From CAWINX01 sp963702055 (GTDB taxonomy: Bacteria; Actinomycetota; Thermoleophilia; Solirubrobacterales; 70-9), in the NCBI GenBank assembly GCA_963702055.1, contig OY969702.1, forward strand, positions 1,488,001 to 1,552,000: DNA of 64,000 nt, given 5' to 3'. The notes under the pieces were generated by a model that was given only the letters and a program-made list of their open reading frames with translations, was not told the origin of the DNA and made no database searches. A program made the translations under genes and the position numbers. Of this stretch, positions 15,542 to 23,700 are shown piece after piece (the first letter of the stretch is position 1; each line of letters starts with the position of its first letter).

Positions 15542-16773
15542 GCGCCGCCGTGGCATCCCCCTCCAGCGCGACGCCGGAAGCCGCCGAGACGGCAACGCCG
15601 CCGATCGGCCGCCCGGGGATCGCCTTCGCGGGCGTCTTCACCGTCACCTTCTGCGGCCTGCTCGCGGTCGGCGCGGTGCTGCCGGTGCTGCCGCGCTACG
15701 TGCACGGGCCGCTCGACGCGGGCAACGTCGCGGTCGGCGTGGTGATCGGCTCCTACGCGATCACCGGCCTGCTGCTCCGCCCCGTCGCCGGCCGCCTCGC
15801 CGACCGGCGCGGCCGCAAGCCGACCGTCCTGGTCGGCTCGATCCTGGTCGCCGTCAGCGGATTCCTCTACCTGCTGCCGCTCGGCGTCGGGGGGCTGATC
15901 GCCGCCCGACTCGTGCTCGGCGCCGGCGAGGGGACGGTGTTCACCGCGGGCTCGGCTTGGATCGTCGACCTGGCGCCGCCCGACCGGCGCGGCCGGGTGA
16001 TCGGCCTCTACGGACTCGCCGTCTGGGCCGGGCTGAGCGTCGGCCCGCTGATCGGCGAGCTGCTCCTGCACGCCTCCGGCTACACGCTGGTCTGGATCTT
16101 CGCGGGAGCGGCGCCGCTGCTGGGGGCGGCGGTCGCCCTGCGCCTGCCCGACCCGTTCCGTCCCGACCCCTCTGCGGAACACGAGCACCACCCGCTGATC
16201 GCCCGCGAGGCGGTGCGCCCCGGCGCCGCCCTCGCCCTCGCATCGATCGGCTACGCGGCGGTCGCCGCTTTCGTCGTCCTGCACCTCGACGCCCGCGGGG
16301 TCGGGCACGGGGCGACCGTGTTCGGCGCCTTCGCGACGATGGTCGTGCTGACCCGCCTGGTCGGCGGCGACCTTCCCGACCGGGTCGGCCCGGCGCGCGT
16401 CGCGGTCGTCGCGGCGCTGGCCGAGGCGCTCGGGCTGGCGACGATCGCCCTCGCCCACAGCCTGCCGGTCGCCCTCGCCGGCGCCCTGGCGATGGGCGCC
16501 GCCTTCTCCCTGCTCTACCCGTCCCTCTCGCTGATCGTCGTCGCCCAGGTGCCGGAGAACCGCCGCGGCGCCGCGCTCGGCACCTTCACCGCCTTCTTCG
16601 ACGCCGGGGTCGGCCTCGGCGCGCCGCTGGCCGGCGCCGCCGCGGCGATCACCAGCTACGAGGGCGCCTTCCTCTTCGCCGCCTGCTTCGGCCTCGTCTC
16701 AGCAACGACGATCGCCCTGACGATCTCCCCCCACGCCCGCGCGGCGGTGGCCGCCAGGGCACCGGCGAATTGA
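15538..16773 (+). CDS. Major facilitator superfamily transporter
   Basis: A 411-residue membrane protein with about 12 hydrophobic segments. The MFS motif between helices 2 and 3 is clear: GRLADRRGRKPTVLVG. A second conserved stretch, LAPPDRRGRVIGLYG, is found in drug-efflux-type members, as is the helix-5-like region. The substrate is unknown; a drug or metabolite exporter is the likely class. It overlaps the HAD gene start-to-stop and is followed 2 bp later by a palindromic repeat. Confidence 0.92.
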   Translation: MSAAVASPSSATPEAAETATPPIGRPGIAFAGVFTVTFCGLLAVGAVLPVLPRYVHGPLDAGNVAVGVVIGSYAITGLLLRPVAGRLADRRGRKPTVLVGSILVAVSGFLYLLPLGVGGLIAARLVLGAGEGTVFTAGSAWIVDLAPPDRRGRVIGLYGLAVWAGLSVGPLIGELLLHASGYTLVWIFAGAAPLLGAAVALRLPDPFRPDPSAEHEHHPLIAREAVRPGAALALASIGYAAVAAFVVLHLDARGVGHGATVFGAFATMVVLTRLVGGDLPDRVGPARVAVVAALAEALGLATIALAHSLPVALAGALAMGAAFSLLYPSLSLIVVAQVPENRRGAALGTFTAFFDAGVGLGAPLAGAAAAITSYEGAFLFAACFGLVSATTIALTISPHARAAVAARAPAN

Positions 16774-16775
16774 GC

Positions 16776-16822
16776 CGGTGCAACGCGTTGGCGTCCTGAC
16801 AGGAGGAAAACGCGTTACACCG
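16776..16822. repeat. Palindromic element (CGGTGCAACGCG type)
   Basis: CGGTGCAACGCGTTGGCGTCC and GGAGGAAAACGCGTTACACCG around TGACA. It follows the MFS stop directly and lies between that gene and the convergent thioesterase gene. Confidence 0.85.
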
Positions 16823-16855
16823 AGACTGGACTGGATCGGCCGTGCCCGGCCGACT

Positions 16856-17638
16856 TCAGCCGCGCTCGGCGATCAGCAGGGTCTGGGCGGCCCGGCCGAT
16901 CCGGCCGCGCTGGTCGGAGAGCACCGACTCGGCGGTGGCGACGCCGTTGGGCTGCGGCAAGGTGACCGCGTCGACGCAGACCCACTCGCCCTCCGGCAGC
17001 CGCTCCAGGTGGACGCTGAGGTCGACGTTGATGAACAGGTAGCGGCGCCAGTCGAGCACTGCGCTGATCCCGTTGCCGACGTCGGCGGCGACCAGCGTCC
17101 GCTGCAGGGGCGTCGGCTCCTCGCCTTCGACCAGCTGCCCCCGCATTCGCATCCAGACCGTCGCCGGACCGGGCTCGAGGAAGCCGCCGCCGACCGATCG
17201 CCACTCCATCGCCGTGTGGTAGCCGACGTCCTGGCCGGTGGCGAAGAACTCGGGCTGGGAGCCATGCTCGGGGCCGGGTGGCGGGGGCGGAAACTCGATC
17301 GACTCGGGCAGCTCGATCGGCGTCGTGCGAATCCGCCAACCCCTGGCTCGGACCAGCACTCCGTCCTCACCGGAGAGCGACGCCTCGACCAGCTGCACCC
17401 GCCGACCCCGTCGCACCACCTCGGCCTCGACCCGGACCGGCCCGATCGGCACCGAGCGGAGGATCTCGAAGGTGATTCGCCCGAGGTGGAACTCCTCCGC
17501 GTCCTCCAGCCGCTCGATCTCCCGGCCGAGCAGCGCCGAGGGCGGACCGGCGTGCTGGGCGCCGGGGTCCCAGGGGCCCCGGGTCGACTCGGTGGCGACG
17601 TAGCCGTCGCCGTCGGGCAGGTAAAAGGCCTCGGGCAC
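16856..17638 (-). CDS. Acyl-CoA thioesterase-like (double hot-dog) protein
   Basis: 260 residues resembling the TesB-like thioesterase family: HAGPPSALLGREIE and FEILRSVPIGPVRVEAEVVRRGRRVQLVEASL in the first hot-dog half, then VGNGISAVLDWRRYLFINVDLSVHL in the second. The family hydrolyses acyl-CoA; the Asp in the second half often acts in catalysis. The specific substrate is unknown. The gene stands alone on the minus strand. ATG 17638 gives a plausible compact N-terminus. Confidence 0.8.
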   Translation of the reverse strand: MPEAFYLPDGDGYVATESTRGPWDPGAQHAGPPSALLGREIERLEDAEEFHLGRITFEILRSVPIGPVRVEAEVVRRGRRVQLVEASLSGEDGVLVRARGWRIRTTPIELPESIEFPPPPPGPEHGSQPEFFATGQDVGYHTAMEWRSVGGGFLEPGPATVWMRMRGQLVEGEEPTPLQRTLVAADVGNGISAVLDWRRYLFINVDLSVHLERLPEGEWVCVDAVTLPQPNGVATAESVLSDQRGRIGRAAQTLLIAERG

Positions 17639-17665
17639 GGCGGCATCGTACGGCTCCGCGGCCGA

Positions 17666-18220
17666 CTAACAATGCCTACCGAAGTGCTGCGTCCAAACGT
17701 GGGCGCCCCGGTAGCCGCCAAGCCCACCAATACGCAGGCCGACGCCAAGCTGGCGGTAGTGGCCGAGGATGTTCTCGAGGTGCGCGGGGGAGTGCAGCCA
17801 GGCGTTGAAGATGGAGCGCACGGTGCCGAGTCCGCCGGTCCCCCAGGCGATGTTCTCGCCGGCGCTCCAGCAGCGGGTCGGGATGTAGCCGACCCGTTGC
17901 ATCCAGTAGGTGAAGCCGCGCCCGCAGGCGTAGTGGCTGAAGCTGTCGCAACGGAGGATGTCTTCCGACTTGTCCTCGGCTGACCAGTCGAGCACGACGG
18001 CGTGCCCCAGTCCCGCCTTCCCGGCGTGGCGGCGGGCGAAGTCGGTCATGCAGCGCATCGCCCGCTCCTGAACGACGACCGGGGCGTCGAGGTCGTTCTG
18101 GTTCGCGCAGGCCGCGGTCGGCGCCAGCAGCCGCCCGAGGCTCGTCGCCCCGGCGGAGGGGGCGGCCGCCAGGCCCAGCAGGGCGGCGACGGCGAGTGCG
18201 AGTGCGAATCGACGGCTCAT
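17666..18220 (-). CDS. Secreted CAP-domain (SCP/PR-1-like) protein
   Basis: 184 residues from ATG 18220, which starts a clear signal peptide (MSRRFALALAVAALLGLAAAPSAGA). A longer frame to 18334 lacks an export signal at its start. The CAP fold signatures are present: RHAGKAGLGHA, SAGENIAWG, a central AWLHSPAHLENIL and the C-terminal GAHVWTQHFG. Cysteines at several positions suggest disulphides outside the cell. Bacterial CAP proteins are often secreted; functions vary and none can be assigned. Confidence 0.88.
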   Translation of the reverse strand: MSRRFALALAVAALLGLAAAPSAGATSLGRLLAPTAACANQNDLDAPVVVQERAMRCMTDFARRHAGKAGLGHAVVLDWSAEDKSEDILRCDSFSHYACGRGFTYWMQRVGYIPTRCWSAGENIAWGTGGLGTVRSIFNAWLHSPAHLENILGHYRQLGVGLRIGGLGGYRGAHVWTQHFGRHC

Positions 18221-18333
18221 GCCTTTGATGTCGCCACCGGAGCCGGCTCCCCAACCGTGATTCCCCGCAGTAGACGCACGTATGAGCCCTGGAGGCGACG
18301 GGATCGCTGGACCGACCCCGTACCCTTGAAGCA

Positions 18334-18729
18334 ATGGAGAAGGTCAAGAAGTCAGAGCAGGAGTGGCGTGACCAGCTGACGCCCGAGCAGTACGAGGTGA
18401 CCCGCAACGCGGGCACGGAGCGCGCCTTCACCGGTCCCTATTGGGACGAGAAGTCCGACGGCATGTACCGCTGTGCCTGCTGCGGCGCCGAGCTGTTCTC
18501 CTCCGACACCAAGTTCGACTCCGGCACCGGCTGGCCCAGCTTCACCGAGCCGACCAACCTCGAGCACGTCGAGCTGCGGCCCGACAACAGCCTCTTCATG
18601 AAGCGCACCGAGGTCGTCTGCAAGCACTGCGACGCCCACCTCGGGCACGTCTTCGACGACGGGCCGGCCGACCAGGGCGGCCAGCGCTACTGCATCAACG
18701 GCTGCGCCCTCACGCTCGAGGAGAAATAA
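18334..18729 (+). CDS. msrB: Peptide-methionine (R)-S-oxide reductase
   Basis: Repairs methionine-R-sulfoxide in proteins. The 131-residue protein has two zinc-binding CxxC pairs (Cys47/Cys50 and Cys96/Cys99), GTGWPSF at 64-70 and the catalytic cysteine in RYCINGC (Cys120). Cys124 could be a resolving partner; many homologues have a small residue there instead. Length is normal for a single-domain MsrB. It is divergent from the CAP gene and convergent with the response-regulator gene. Confidence 0.95.
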   Translation: MEKVKKSEQEWRDQLTPEQYEVTRNAGTERAFTGPYWDEKSDGMYRCACCGAELFSSDTKFDSGTGWPSFTEPTNLEHVELRPDNSLFMKRTEVVCKHCDAHLGHVFDDGPADQGGQRYCINGCALTLEEK

Positions 18730-18808
18730 GGCGTTCCCGGACGCGGGGGCGGGGGCGCGAGATCTCCGGTTGCGATGAGCGCGCCCCCGCGGGAGCGGAG
18801 GAAACGCC
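18730..18808. terminator. Hairpin between convergent msrB and response-regulator genes
   Basis: Outer arms GGCGTTCCC / GGAAACGCC (one mismatch) and inner arms GCGGGGGCG (18743-18751) / CGCCCCCGC (18782-18790). It fills the whole space between two converging genes, so a bidirectional terminator or mRNA end is plausible. Confidence 0.45.
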
Positions 18809-18810
18809 GT

Positions 18811-19461
18811 TTATACGCTGCCGCCGGCGCCGAGGTAGCTGAAGCGCACGGCAAGGGCAACCGCCTCGGTGCGGGTGTCGACCTCGAGCTTGGCGATCGC
18901 GTTGCGCACGTGGGTGTGGACGGTCGCCGGGCTGAGCGAGAGGCGGTCGGCGATCTCTTTGACCCGCAGCCCCTCGGCCAGCAGCTCGAGGATCTGGCGC
19001 TCGCGCGGGGAGAGGTCGAGCAGCTTCTCCACCTCGGAGGGGCGACCGCCGGCGAAGTCGCCGCCGAGGAAGGTCCCTCCCCCGGTCACCGCTTTGACCG
19101 CTTTGGCGATGTCCTCGGCGGGGGCGGACTTCAGCACGTAGCCGGAGGCGCCGGCCCGCAGCGCCAGCGCCAGCAGGTCGGGCTGGGCGTGGGCGGTGAA
19201 GATGATCACTTTGGTGCGCGGCCGGGCCTTCAGCACCTCCTTGGTGGCCTCGATCCCGTCGCGCTTGGGCAGCTCGACGTCGATGATCAGGACGTCGGGC
19301 TCCAGCTCCTTGACGACGTCGACGACGTCGCGCCCGTCGGAAGCCTCACCGACGATCTCGAGGACGCTCGAATCGGCCATCCGCGACTTGATCGCCTCGC
19401 GGACGATCTCATGGTCGTCGCAGAGGACGACGCGCTTGGCCTCCCGGACCGCGGTGTTCAT
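18811..19461 (-). CDS. LuxR/NarL-type response regulator
   Basis: 216 residues: a receiver domain (acidic Asp15/16, phospho-acceptor Asp61, Thr89, Lys111) and a C-terminal LuxR helix-turn-helix at about 150-205 (LSPRERQILELLAEGLRVKEIADRL, VHTHVRN). It should be phosphorylated by a histidine kinase and then bind DNA. No kinase is adjacent, so it is an orphan in this window. It lies 37 bp downstream of serS on the same strand. Confidence 0.94.
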   Translation of the reverse strand: MNTAVREAKRVVLCDDHEIVREAIKSRMADSSVLEIVGEASDGRDVVDVVKELEPDVLIIDVELPKRDGIEATKEVLKARPRTKVIIFTAHAQPDLLALALRAGASGYVLKSAPAEDIAKAVKAVTGGGTFLGGDFAGGRPSEVEKLLDLSPRERQILELLAEGLRVKEIADRLSLSPATVHTHVRNAIAKLEVDTRTEAVALAVRFSYLGAGGSV

Positions 19462-19498
19462 GGCAACTTTTCGCTATGAATGCTTGCTTGTTCCCGGC

Positions 19499-20770
19499 TC
19501 ACTGCGCCTGAATCCTTTCAGGCGAGCCATATCTATGCAAAGTATTAGGTAGCGTGAAACTACCGTCCCGTTCCTGCCGGTTCTCGATCAGCGCGATCAT
19601 CGTGCGTCCGACGGCGACCGCCGTCCCGTTCAGCGTATGCACCGCCCGCGGCGATTCGCCCTCGGCCGGCCGGTATCTGCAGCCGAGCCGGCGTGCCTGA
19701 TAGTCGGTCGTGTTGGAGCAGGAGGTCAGCTCGCGGTAGCGGTCCTGGCTGGGAATCCACGCCTCGCAGTCGTACTTCTTGGCGGCGGGGGCGCCGAGGT
19801 CGCCGGCGGCGACGTTGACGACGCGGTAGGGAATCTCCAGCTCGGCGAGGATCCGCTCCTCGATCGCGAGCAGGCGCTCGTGCTCGGCCGCCGACTCGCC
19901 CGGCTCGACAAACGAAAACATCTCGACCTTGTCGAACTGGTGGACGCGGAAGATGCCGCGGGTGTCACGGCCGGCGGCGCCGGCCTCACGGCGAAAGCAG
20001 GTGGAGAAGCCGGCGTAGCGCAGCGGCAGCGCGCCGGGGTCGAGGATCTCCCCGGCGTGCAGGGAGGCGAGGGAGACCTCGGAGGTGCCGACCAGGAAGA
20101 GCTCGTCCTTGGGGACCTCGTAGATCTGGTCGCGGTCGCCGGGCAGGAAGCCGGTCCCGAAGAGCGCCTCCTCGCGGACGAGGACGGGCGGCACGACCGG
20201 CTCGTGCCCCTCGGCGCGAACCAGCTCGAGGGCGAAGCGGACCAGGGCCAGCTCGAGCAGAACGAGGTCCCCCTTCAGGTAGGCGAAGCGCGAGCCGGAG
20301 AGCCTCGCCCCAGCCTCCATGTCGATCAGGCCGAGCTCGGTGCCGATCTCGAGGTGGTCGCGGGGCTCGAAGTCGAAGCCGGGGCGCTCGCCGACCTCGC
20401 GGATGACGACCGCGTCCTCCTCGGTCATCCCGTCGGGGGAGTCGGGGTCGGGCAGGTTGGGCAGGCTCGCGGCGAGCCGGGCGAGGTCGGCGTCGACCTT
20501 CTCCAACTCCTCCTTGCCGGACTCGATCTTCTCCTTCAGCCCCCCCACCTCGGCCATCAACTCCTTGGCGTCCTCGCCCGCCTGCTTGGCCTCGCCGATC
20601 TTCTTGGAAAGGGCCTTGCGCTCGGCCTGGGCGGTCTCGACCTCGGGCAACAGCTCGCGCCGGCGGGCGTCGAGCGCCAGCAGCTCGTCGACCTGCTCGG
20701 CGGCGCCGCGGCGCGCCAGCGCCGCCTTGACCCGCTCGGGGTCGGAGCGGATCAGCTTCAGGTCGAGCAC
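19499..20770 (-). CDS. serS: Seryl-tRNA synthetase
   Basis: Charges tRNA-Ser (and tRNA-Sec) with serine. The 423 residues comprise an N-terminal coiled-coil arm (about 30-100, rich in Glu/Lys/Ala), then the class II core with motif 2 (FRREAGAAGRDTRGIFRVHQF) and motif 3 (LNGTAVAVGRTMIALIEN). TSEVSLASLHAGE and ELTSCSNTTDYQARR are family signatures. GTG 20770 gives the typical MLDLKLIRSDPERVKAAL start. It lies downstream of the cytochrome c gene on the same strand. Confidence 0.97.
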   Translation of the reverse strand: MLDLKLIRSDPERVKAALARRGAAEQVDELLALDARRRELLPEVETAQAERKALSKKIGEAKQAGEDAKELMAEVGGLKEKIESGKEELEKVDADLARLAASLPNLPDPDSPDGMTEEDAVVIREVGERPGFDFEPRDHLEIGTELGLIDMEAGARLSGSRFAYLKGDLVLLELALVRFALELVRAEGHEPVVPPVLVREEALFGTGFLPGDRDQIYEVPKDELFLVGTSEVSLASLHAGEILDPGALPLRYAGFSTCFRREAGAAGRDTRGIFRVHQFDKVEMFSFVEPGESAAEHERLLAIEERILAELEIPYRVVNVAAGDLGAPAAKKYDCEAWIPSQDRYRELTSCSNTTDYQARRLGCRYRPAEGESPRAVHTLNGTAVAVGRTMIALIENRQERDGSFTLPNTLHRYGSPERIQAQ

Positions 20771-20782
20771 TGTCCGCCCGGG

Positions 20783-21181
20783 CTAGGGAGAGGTTTCGCC
20801 GGGTCGCGGAGAGGTCTGCGCGTCGCCGCCCGCGTACTTGGCGACGAAGCGCGCGACCGCCTCGGCCTCGCGGCCGACGACGATGTTCTGGGGCATGATC
20901 GCCCCGGAGAAGCCGCCGTTTTGGACCGCGAAGAGGGCGTCGTCATAGGTCTCGGTTCGCTGGTCGAGGTTCGGCCCCTGCGTGCGCAGGCCGCGATTGC
21001 CGGTTCCCTGGGTGCCGGCGGCACTGAGCGAGTGGCAGCCGGAGCAGTGGGTGGCAAAGAGGACCGCCCCGTTGTAGTTCGGGCTGTCCTTGGAGACCGA
21101 GATCCCCTGCTCGCCAAAGCCGCAGGCCGCGAGCCCGAGGGCTGCGGCGACGGCCAGAGCTATGACTAGGGCTGGGCGCAC
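20783..21181 (-). CDS. Small c-type cytochrome lipoprotein
   Basis: 132 residues starting at GTG 21181. The N-terminus is a lipoprotein signal (ALGLAAC, Cys20). One haem-binding CSGCH is at 46-50, and the methionine in GAIMPQNI (Met96) is the probable distal ligand. It is a single-haem class I cytochrome anchored on the outer face of the membrane, probably an electron carrier. It lies 12 bp upstream of serS, which is an unusual partner and gives no hint of its oxidase. Confidence 0.9.
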   Translation of the reverse strand: MRPALVIALAVAAALGLAACGFGEQGISVSKDSPNYNGAVLFATHCSGCHSLSAAGTQGTGNRGLRTQGPNLDQRTETYDDALFAVQNGGFSGAIMPQNIVVGREAEAVARFVAKYAGGDAQTSPRPGETSP

Positions 21182-21209
21182 GCGGCGGGCATCATATTGT
21201 CTCCTCTAG

Positions 21210-21689
21210 ATGAGTGGTCCCCCCGACCCCGCCCGCTTCCGCGCCGCGATGGGGATGCTGCCGACCGGCGTCACCGTCGTCACCGCAACCGGCCCCGACG
21301 GACCGGCCGGCGCGACGGCCAACGCGGTCAGCTCGCTCTCGATCGAGCCGATGCTGATGCTGGCCTGCCTGGACCGCGGCTCGCGCACCCTGCTCGCCGT
21401 CCAGGCGGCAAACCGCTTCGGCGTCAGCGTCCTGCACGCGGGCCAAGAGGGGGTAGCCCGCGCCTTCGCCACCAAGGCCCCGGTGGCCGACAAGTGGGAG
21501 GGCGTCAAGTGGAGCGAGCGCGACGGGGTCCCGGCGATCGAGGGCGCCCTCGTCCAGGTCGCCTGCGAGCTGCGCGACGTGATCGCGGGCGGCGACCACG
21601 TGATCGTCACCGGCGAGGTGACCGGGCTGGAGAGCGGCGAAGGCGACCCGCTGGTCTTCCACGCCGGCCGATACCGACCGTTGGGATGA
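21210..21689 (+). CDS. Flavin reductase domain protein
   Basis: 159 residues of the flavin-reductase-like FMN-binding fold: MGMLPTGVTVVTATGPDGPAGATANAVSSLSIEPMLMLACL is the hallmark N-terminal half, followed by RFGVSVLHAGQ. Such proteins supply reduced FMN to two-component monooxygenases or act as oxidoreductases. No monooxygenase partner lies next to it. A palindromic repeat starts 2 bp after the stop. Confidence 0.9.
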   Translation: MSGPPDPARFRAAMGMLPTGVTVVTATGPDGPAGATANAVSSLSIEPMLMLACLDRGSRTLLAVQAANRFGVSVLHAGQEGVARAFATKAPVADKWEGVKWSERDGVPAIEGALVQVACELRDVIAGGDHVIVTGEVTGLESGEGDPLVFHAGRYRPLG

Positions 21690-21690
21690 G

Positions 21691-21736
21691 CGCTCGTAGA
21701 TTTTCCCCGGCTATAGCAAGGCAAAACGTACGAGCG
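21691..21736. repeat. Palindromic element with a third arm type (CGCTCGTA)
   Basis: CGCTCGTAGATTTTCCCCGG-CTATAG-CAAGGCAAAACGTACGAGCG. The centre is of the same kind as the CCGCTGTTC and GCAACGCG types, but the arms are different and still pair with each other. Confidence 0.8.
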
Positions 21737-21757
21737 AGCCGAAGGTAGGCTGGATCG

Positions 21758-22081
21758 ATGGACGGGCCGAGCACTCGCTGGAGCCTGAAAGGCCGCAACG
21801 ACGAGGGCGACGAGGTCTGGCTGATCCGCGGCATCTCCCAGAAGCTCTACCGCTGCCCGGGCTGCCACGGCGAGATCGAGATCGGCAGCGACCACGTGAT
21901 CGTCCAGTACGTCCGCCGCCTCGGTGGCACCGATCACCATCACTGGCACCGCCGCTGCGCCGAGGAGCTGCTGATCCCCGCGCTGATCGGCGCCCAGCGC
22001 GTCCCGGCCGGCGAGTCCTCGCGGTCGAAGCTGGAGGCGCGCGGGCGGCTGAAGTCAGGACAAAGACAACGCCGTCGCTGA
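21758..22081 (+). CDS. Small conserved hypothetical zinc-ribbon-like protein
   Basis: 107 residues with LYRCPGCHGEIEIGSDHVIVQYVRR, then HHHWHRRCAEE. The CxxCH plus a later His/Cys could bind one zinc. The rest is charged, and the C-terminus is a basic tail (SGQRQRRR). I recognise no named family. Similar short proteins occur widely in actinobacteria, as far as I recall. It is followed 28 bp later by the nitroreductase-family gene on the same strand. Confidence 0.75.
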   Translation: MDGPSTRWSLKGRNDEGDEVWLIRGISQKLYRCPGCHGEIEIGSDHVIVQYVRRLGGTDHHHWHRRCAEELLIPALIGAQRVPAGESSRSKLEARGRLKSGQRQRRR

Positions 22082-22109
22082 GCCGCTCCGGGGCTGCCAC
22101 AATCGAACC

Positions 22110-22565
22110 GTGACCGAACGCTTCCAGGAGCCGGGCTGGTTCACCAAGAACGTGTTCAACCGGATCGTCGCCTGGCTGACCCGGGGGGGAGTCAGCGTCG
22201 CCGGCTCGCGCGTGCTGGAGGTGCGGGGACGCAAGAGCGGCGAGCCGCGCCGCACGCCGGTCAACCTGCTCAGCTTCGAGGGCGACCGTTACCTGGTCGC
22301 GCCGCGGGGCCACACCCAGTGGGTGCGCAACCTGCGCGCCAGTGGCCGGGGCAGGCTGCTGCTGGGCCGGCGGGCGGAAGAGTTCGTCGCCACCGAGGTC
22401 CCGGAAGAGGAGCGCCCGGCGCTGCTGCGCGCCTACCTGGAGAAGTGGAAGTGGGAGGTCGGCGCCTTCTTCGGCGGGGTCGGGCCGGAGGCGCCGGACT
22501 CCGAGCTGCGCCGGATCGCGCCCGACCATCCCGCCTTCCGGATCTCCCCGGCGCCGGGTCCCTGA
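22110..22565 (+). CDS. Deazaflavin (F420)-dependent nitroreductase/quinone reductase family protein
   Basis: 151 residues starting at GTG. The layout matches the Ddn family: VLEVRGRKSGEPRRTPVNLLSFEGDRYLVAPRGHTQWVRNLRASG is the core that binds F420 or FMN in a split beta-barrel, and GVGPEAPDSELRRIAPDHPAFRI is a typical C-terminus. Family members reduce quinones or nitro compounds. The cofactor cannot be proved from sequence; F420 is likely in an actinobacterium. Confidence 0.87.
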   Translation: MTERFQEPGWFTKNVFNRIVAWLTRGGVSVAGSRVLEVRGRKSGEPRRTPVNLLSFEGDRYLVAPRGHTQWVRNLRASGRGRLLLGRRAEEFVATEVPEEERPALLRAYLEKWKWEVGAFFGGVGPEAPDSELRRIAPDHPAFRISPAPGP

Positions 22566-22584
22566 GATAGCCTCGCGACCGACG

Positions 22585-23019
22585 ATGGAGGCGACCACCG
22601 CGCCACGCGAGACCTGGACCTTTGCTCAGTGGGGCATCGTCGTCCTCGCCTTCGTCAACCTGGCCTGGTCGCTCGCCGGCTTCATCGCCGAGCCGAGCTT
22701 CCACTTCGGCGACGGGGCGCCGACGCAGCGCGTGCTCGGCGTCGACTTCAACGGCGTCCACGCCCTCTCCGGCCTGCTGCTCTTCGGCCCCGCCTTCTAC
22801 TTCGCGCTGCGGCCGCGCTGGGCGTTCCTCTACGCCGTCTACGTCTCCGCCGCGCTGATCGTCACCGGCATCTGGGCGGCGCTCAGCACCAGCCCGGCGG
22901 GAGTTTTCGCCTTCCCCAACAACGACGCCGACGCGATCCTCCACCTCAGCATGGGCGCCCTGTTCGGCATCGTCGCGGCGATCCAGTTCACCCAGGACCG
23001 CGGCAGCGCCCAGCGTTGA
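22585..23019 (+). CDS. DUF4383-type membrane protein
   Basis: 144 residues with four predicted membrane helices (about 16-36, 55-75, 83-103, 120-138). The spacing and the loop texts GVDFNGVHALSGLLLF and NNDADAILHLSMGALFG match, as I recall them, the actinobacterial DUF4383 family of unknown function. ATG 22585 is chosen because it begins just before the first helix; the frame is open far upstream. It follows the nitroreductase gene by 19 bp. Confidence 0.78.
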   Translation: MEATTAPRETWTFAQWGIVVLAFVNLAWSLAGFIAEPSFHFGDGAPTQRVLGVDFNGVHALSGLLLFGPAFYFALRPRWAFLYAVYVSAALIVTGIWAALSTSPAGVFAFPNNDADAILHLSMGALFGIVAAIQFTQDRGSAQR

Positions 23020-23049
23020 GCCGCACGCCCGGCTGTACCATGCTGGGCG

Positions 23050-23232
23050 ATGGCGCGCAGCGAAGCGAGAACCCAGAACCTGCCGAATAGCAGGGACATC
23101 GGTGACTTCGACCGTGCGGCCAACCTGCGCCGCGAGGCCGACTGGGCGCTGCCGATGAACGAGCGCCTGGCCCGCGTGCATGCCCTCTGCAAGCAGATGA
23201 GCGCCATCAAGGGCGCCGCCCGGGCGCGTTGA
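23050..23232 (+). CDS. Small hypothetical protein coupled to a nucleotidyltransferase gene
   Basis: 60 residues, charged and without cysteine clusters or membrane segments: a short basic start, then FDRAANLRREADWALPMNERLARVHALCKQ. No family recognised. Its stop overlaps the TTG start of the next gene (TTGA), so the two are translationally coupled. This suggests a partner protein, possibly an antitoxin-like one. Confidence 0.6.
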   Translation: MARSEARTQNLPNSRDIGDFDRAANLRREADWALPMNERLARVHALCKQMSAIKGAARAR

Positions 23233-23699
23233 GCCAGCTCGACCTCCGCGCGCTGCTTCAGGCACTGAACGACCAGGACGTTCACTTCATCGTCATCGGC
23301 GGCGTCGCGGTCGGGGCCCATGGATACGTGCGGGCGACCATGGACCTGGATCTCGTGCCCGATCCCGACCCCGAGAATCTCGACCGCCTAATCGCCGCAC
23401 TCGATTCGCTTCAAGCAACCCTCCCCACGGTGGGTGGCAGGCCATTCGACCCCACGAGCGATGCGATGGCAATCCGGCGCGGAAGCAACGTGACCGCAGA
23501 CACCGAATACGGCGCGCTCGATGTCGTCCAACTGGCGCAGGGCGTGCCCGGCTATTCAGAGCTCGTACGCGACGCCGTCGAGAGCGAACTACTCGGCATC
23601 CCCGTACAGGTGTGCTCGCTCACCCGTCTACGCGAGATGAAGCAAGCGCAGGGACGACCGCAGGATCAGGCTGACCTGGCGAACCTGCCGGGAGACTGA
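23229..23699 (+). CDS. Nucleotidyltransferase-fold protein (AbiEii/MNT-like)
   Basis: 156 residues with VIGGVAVGAHGYVRATMDLDLVPDP. This is the GG...(R)xTxDxD arrangement of minimal nucleotidyltransferases, in which the paired aspartates bind metal. FDPTSDAMAIRRGSNV and an internal DVVQL could complete the active site. It starts at TTG 23229, overlapping the stop of the 60-residue gene. Such proteins occur as toxins in AbiE-like or HEPN-MNT-like systems, as orphan nucleotidyltransferases, or as resistance enzymes; no HEPN partner is present here. Confidence 0.75.
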   Translation: MSQLDLRALLQALNDQDVHFIVIGGVAVGAHGYVRATMDLDLVPDPDPENLDRLIAALDSLQATLPTVGGRPFDPTSDAMAIRRGSNVTADTEYGALDVVQLAQGVPGYSELVRDAVESELLGIPVQVCSLTRLREMKQAQGRPQDQADLANLPGD

Positions 23700-23700
23700 C

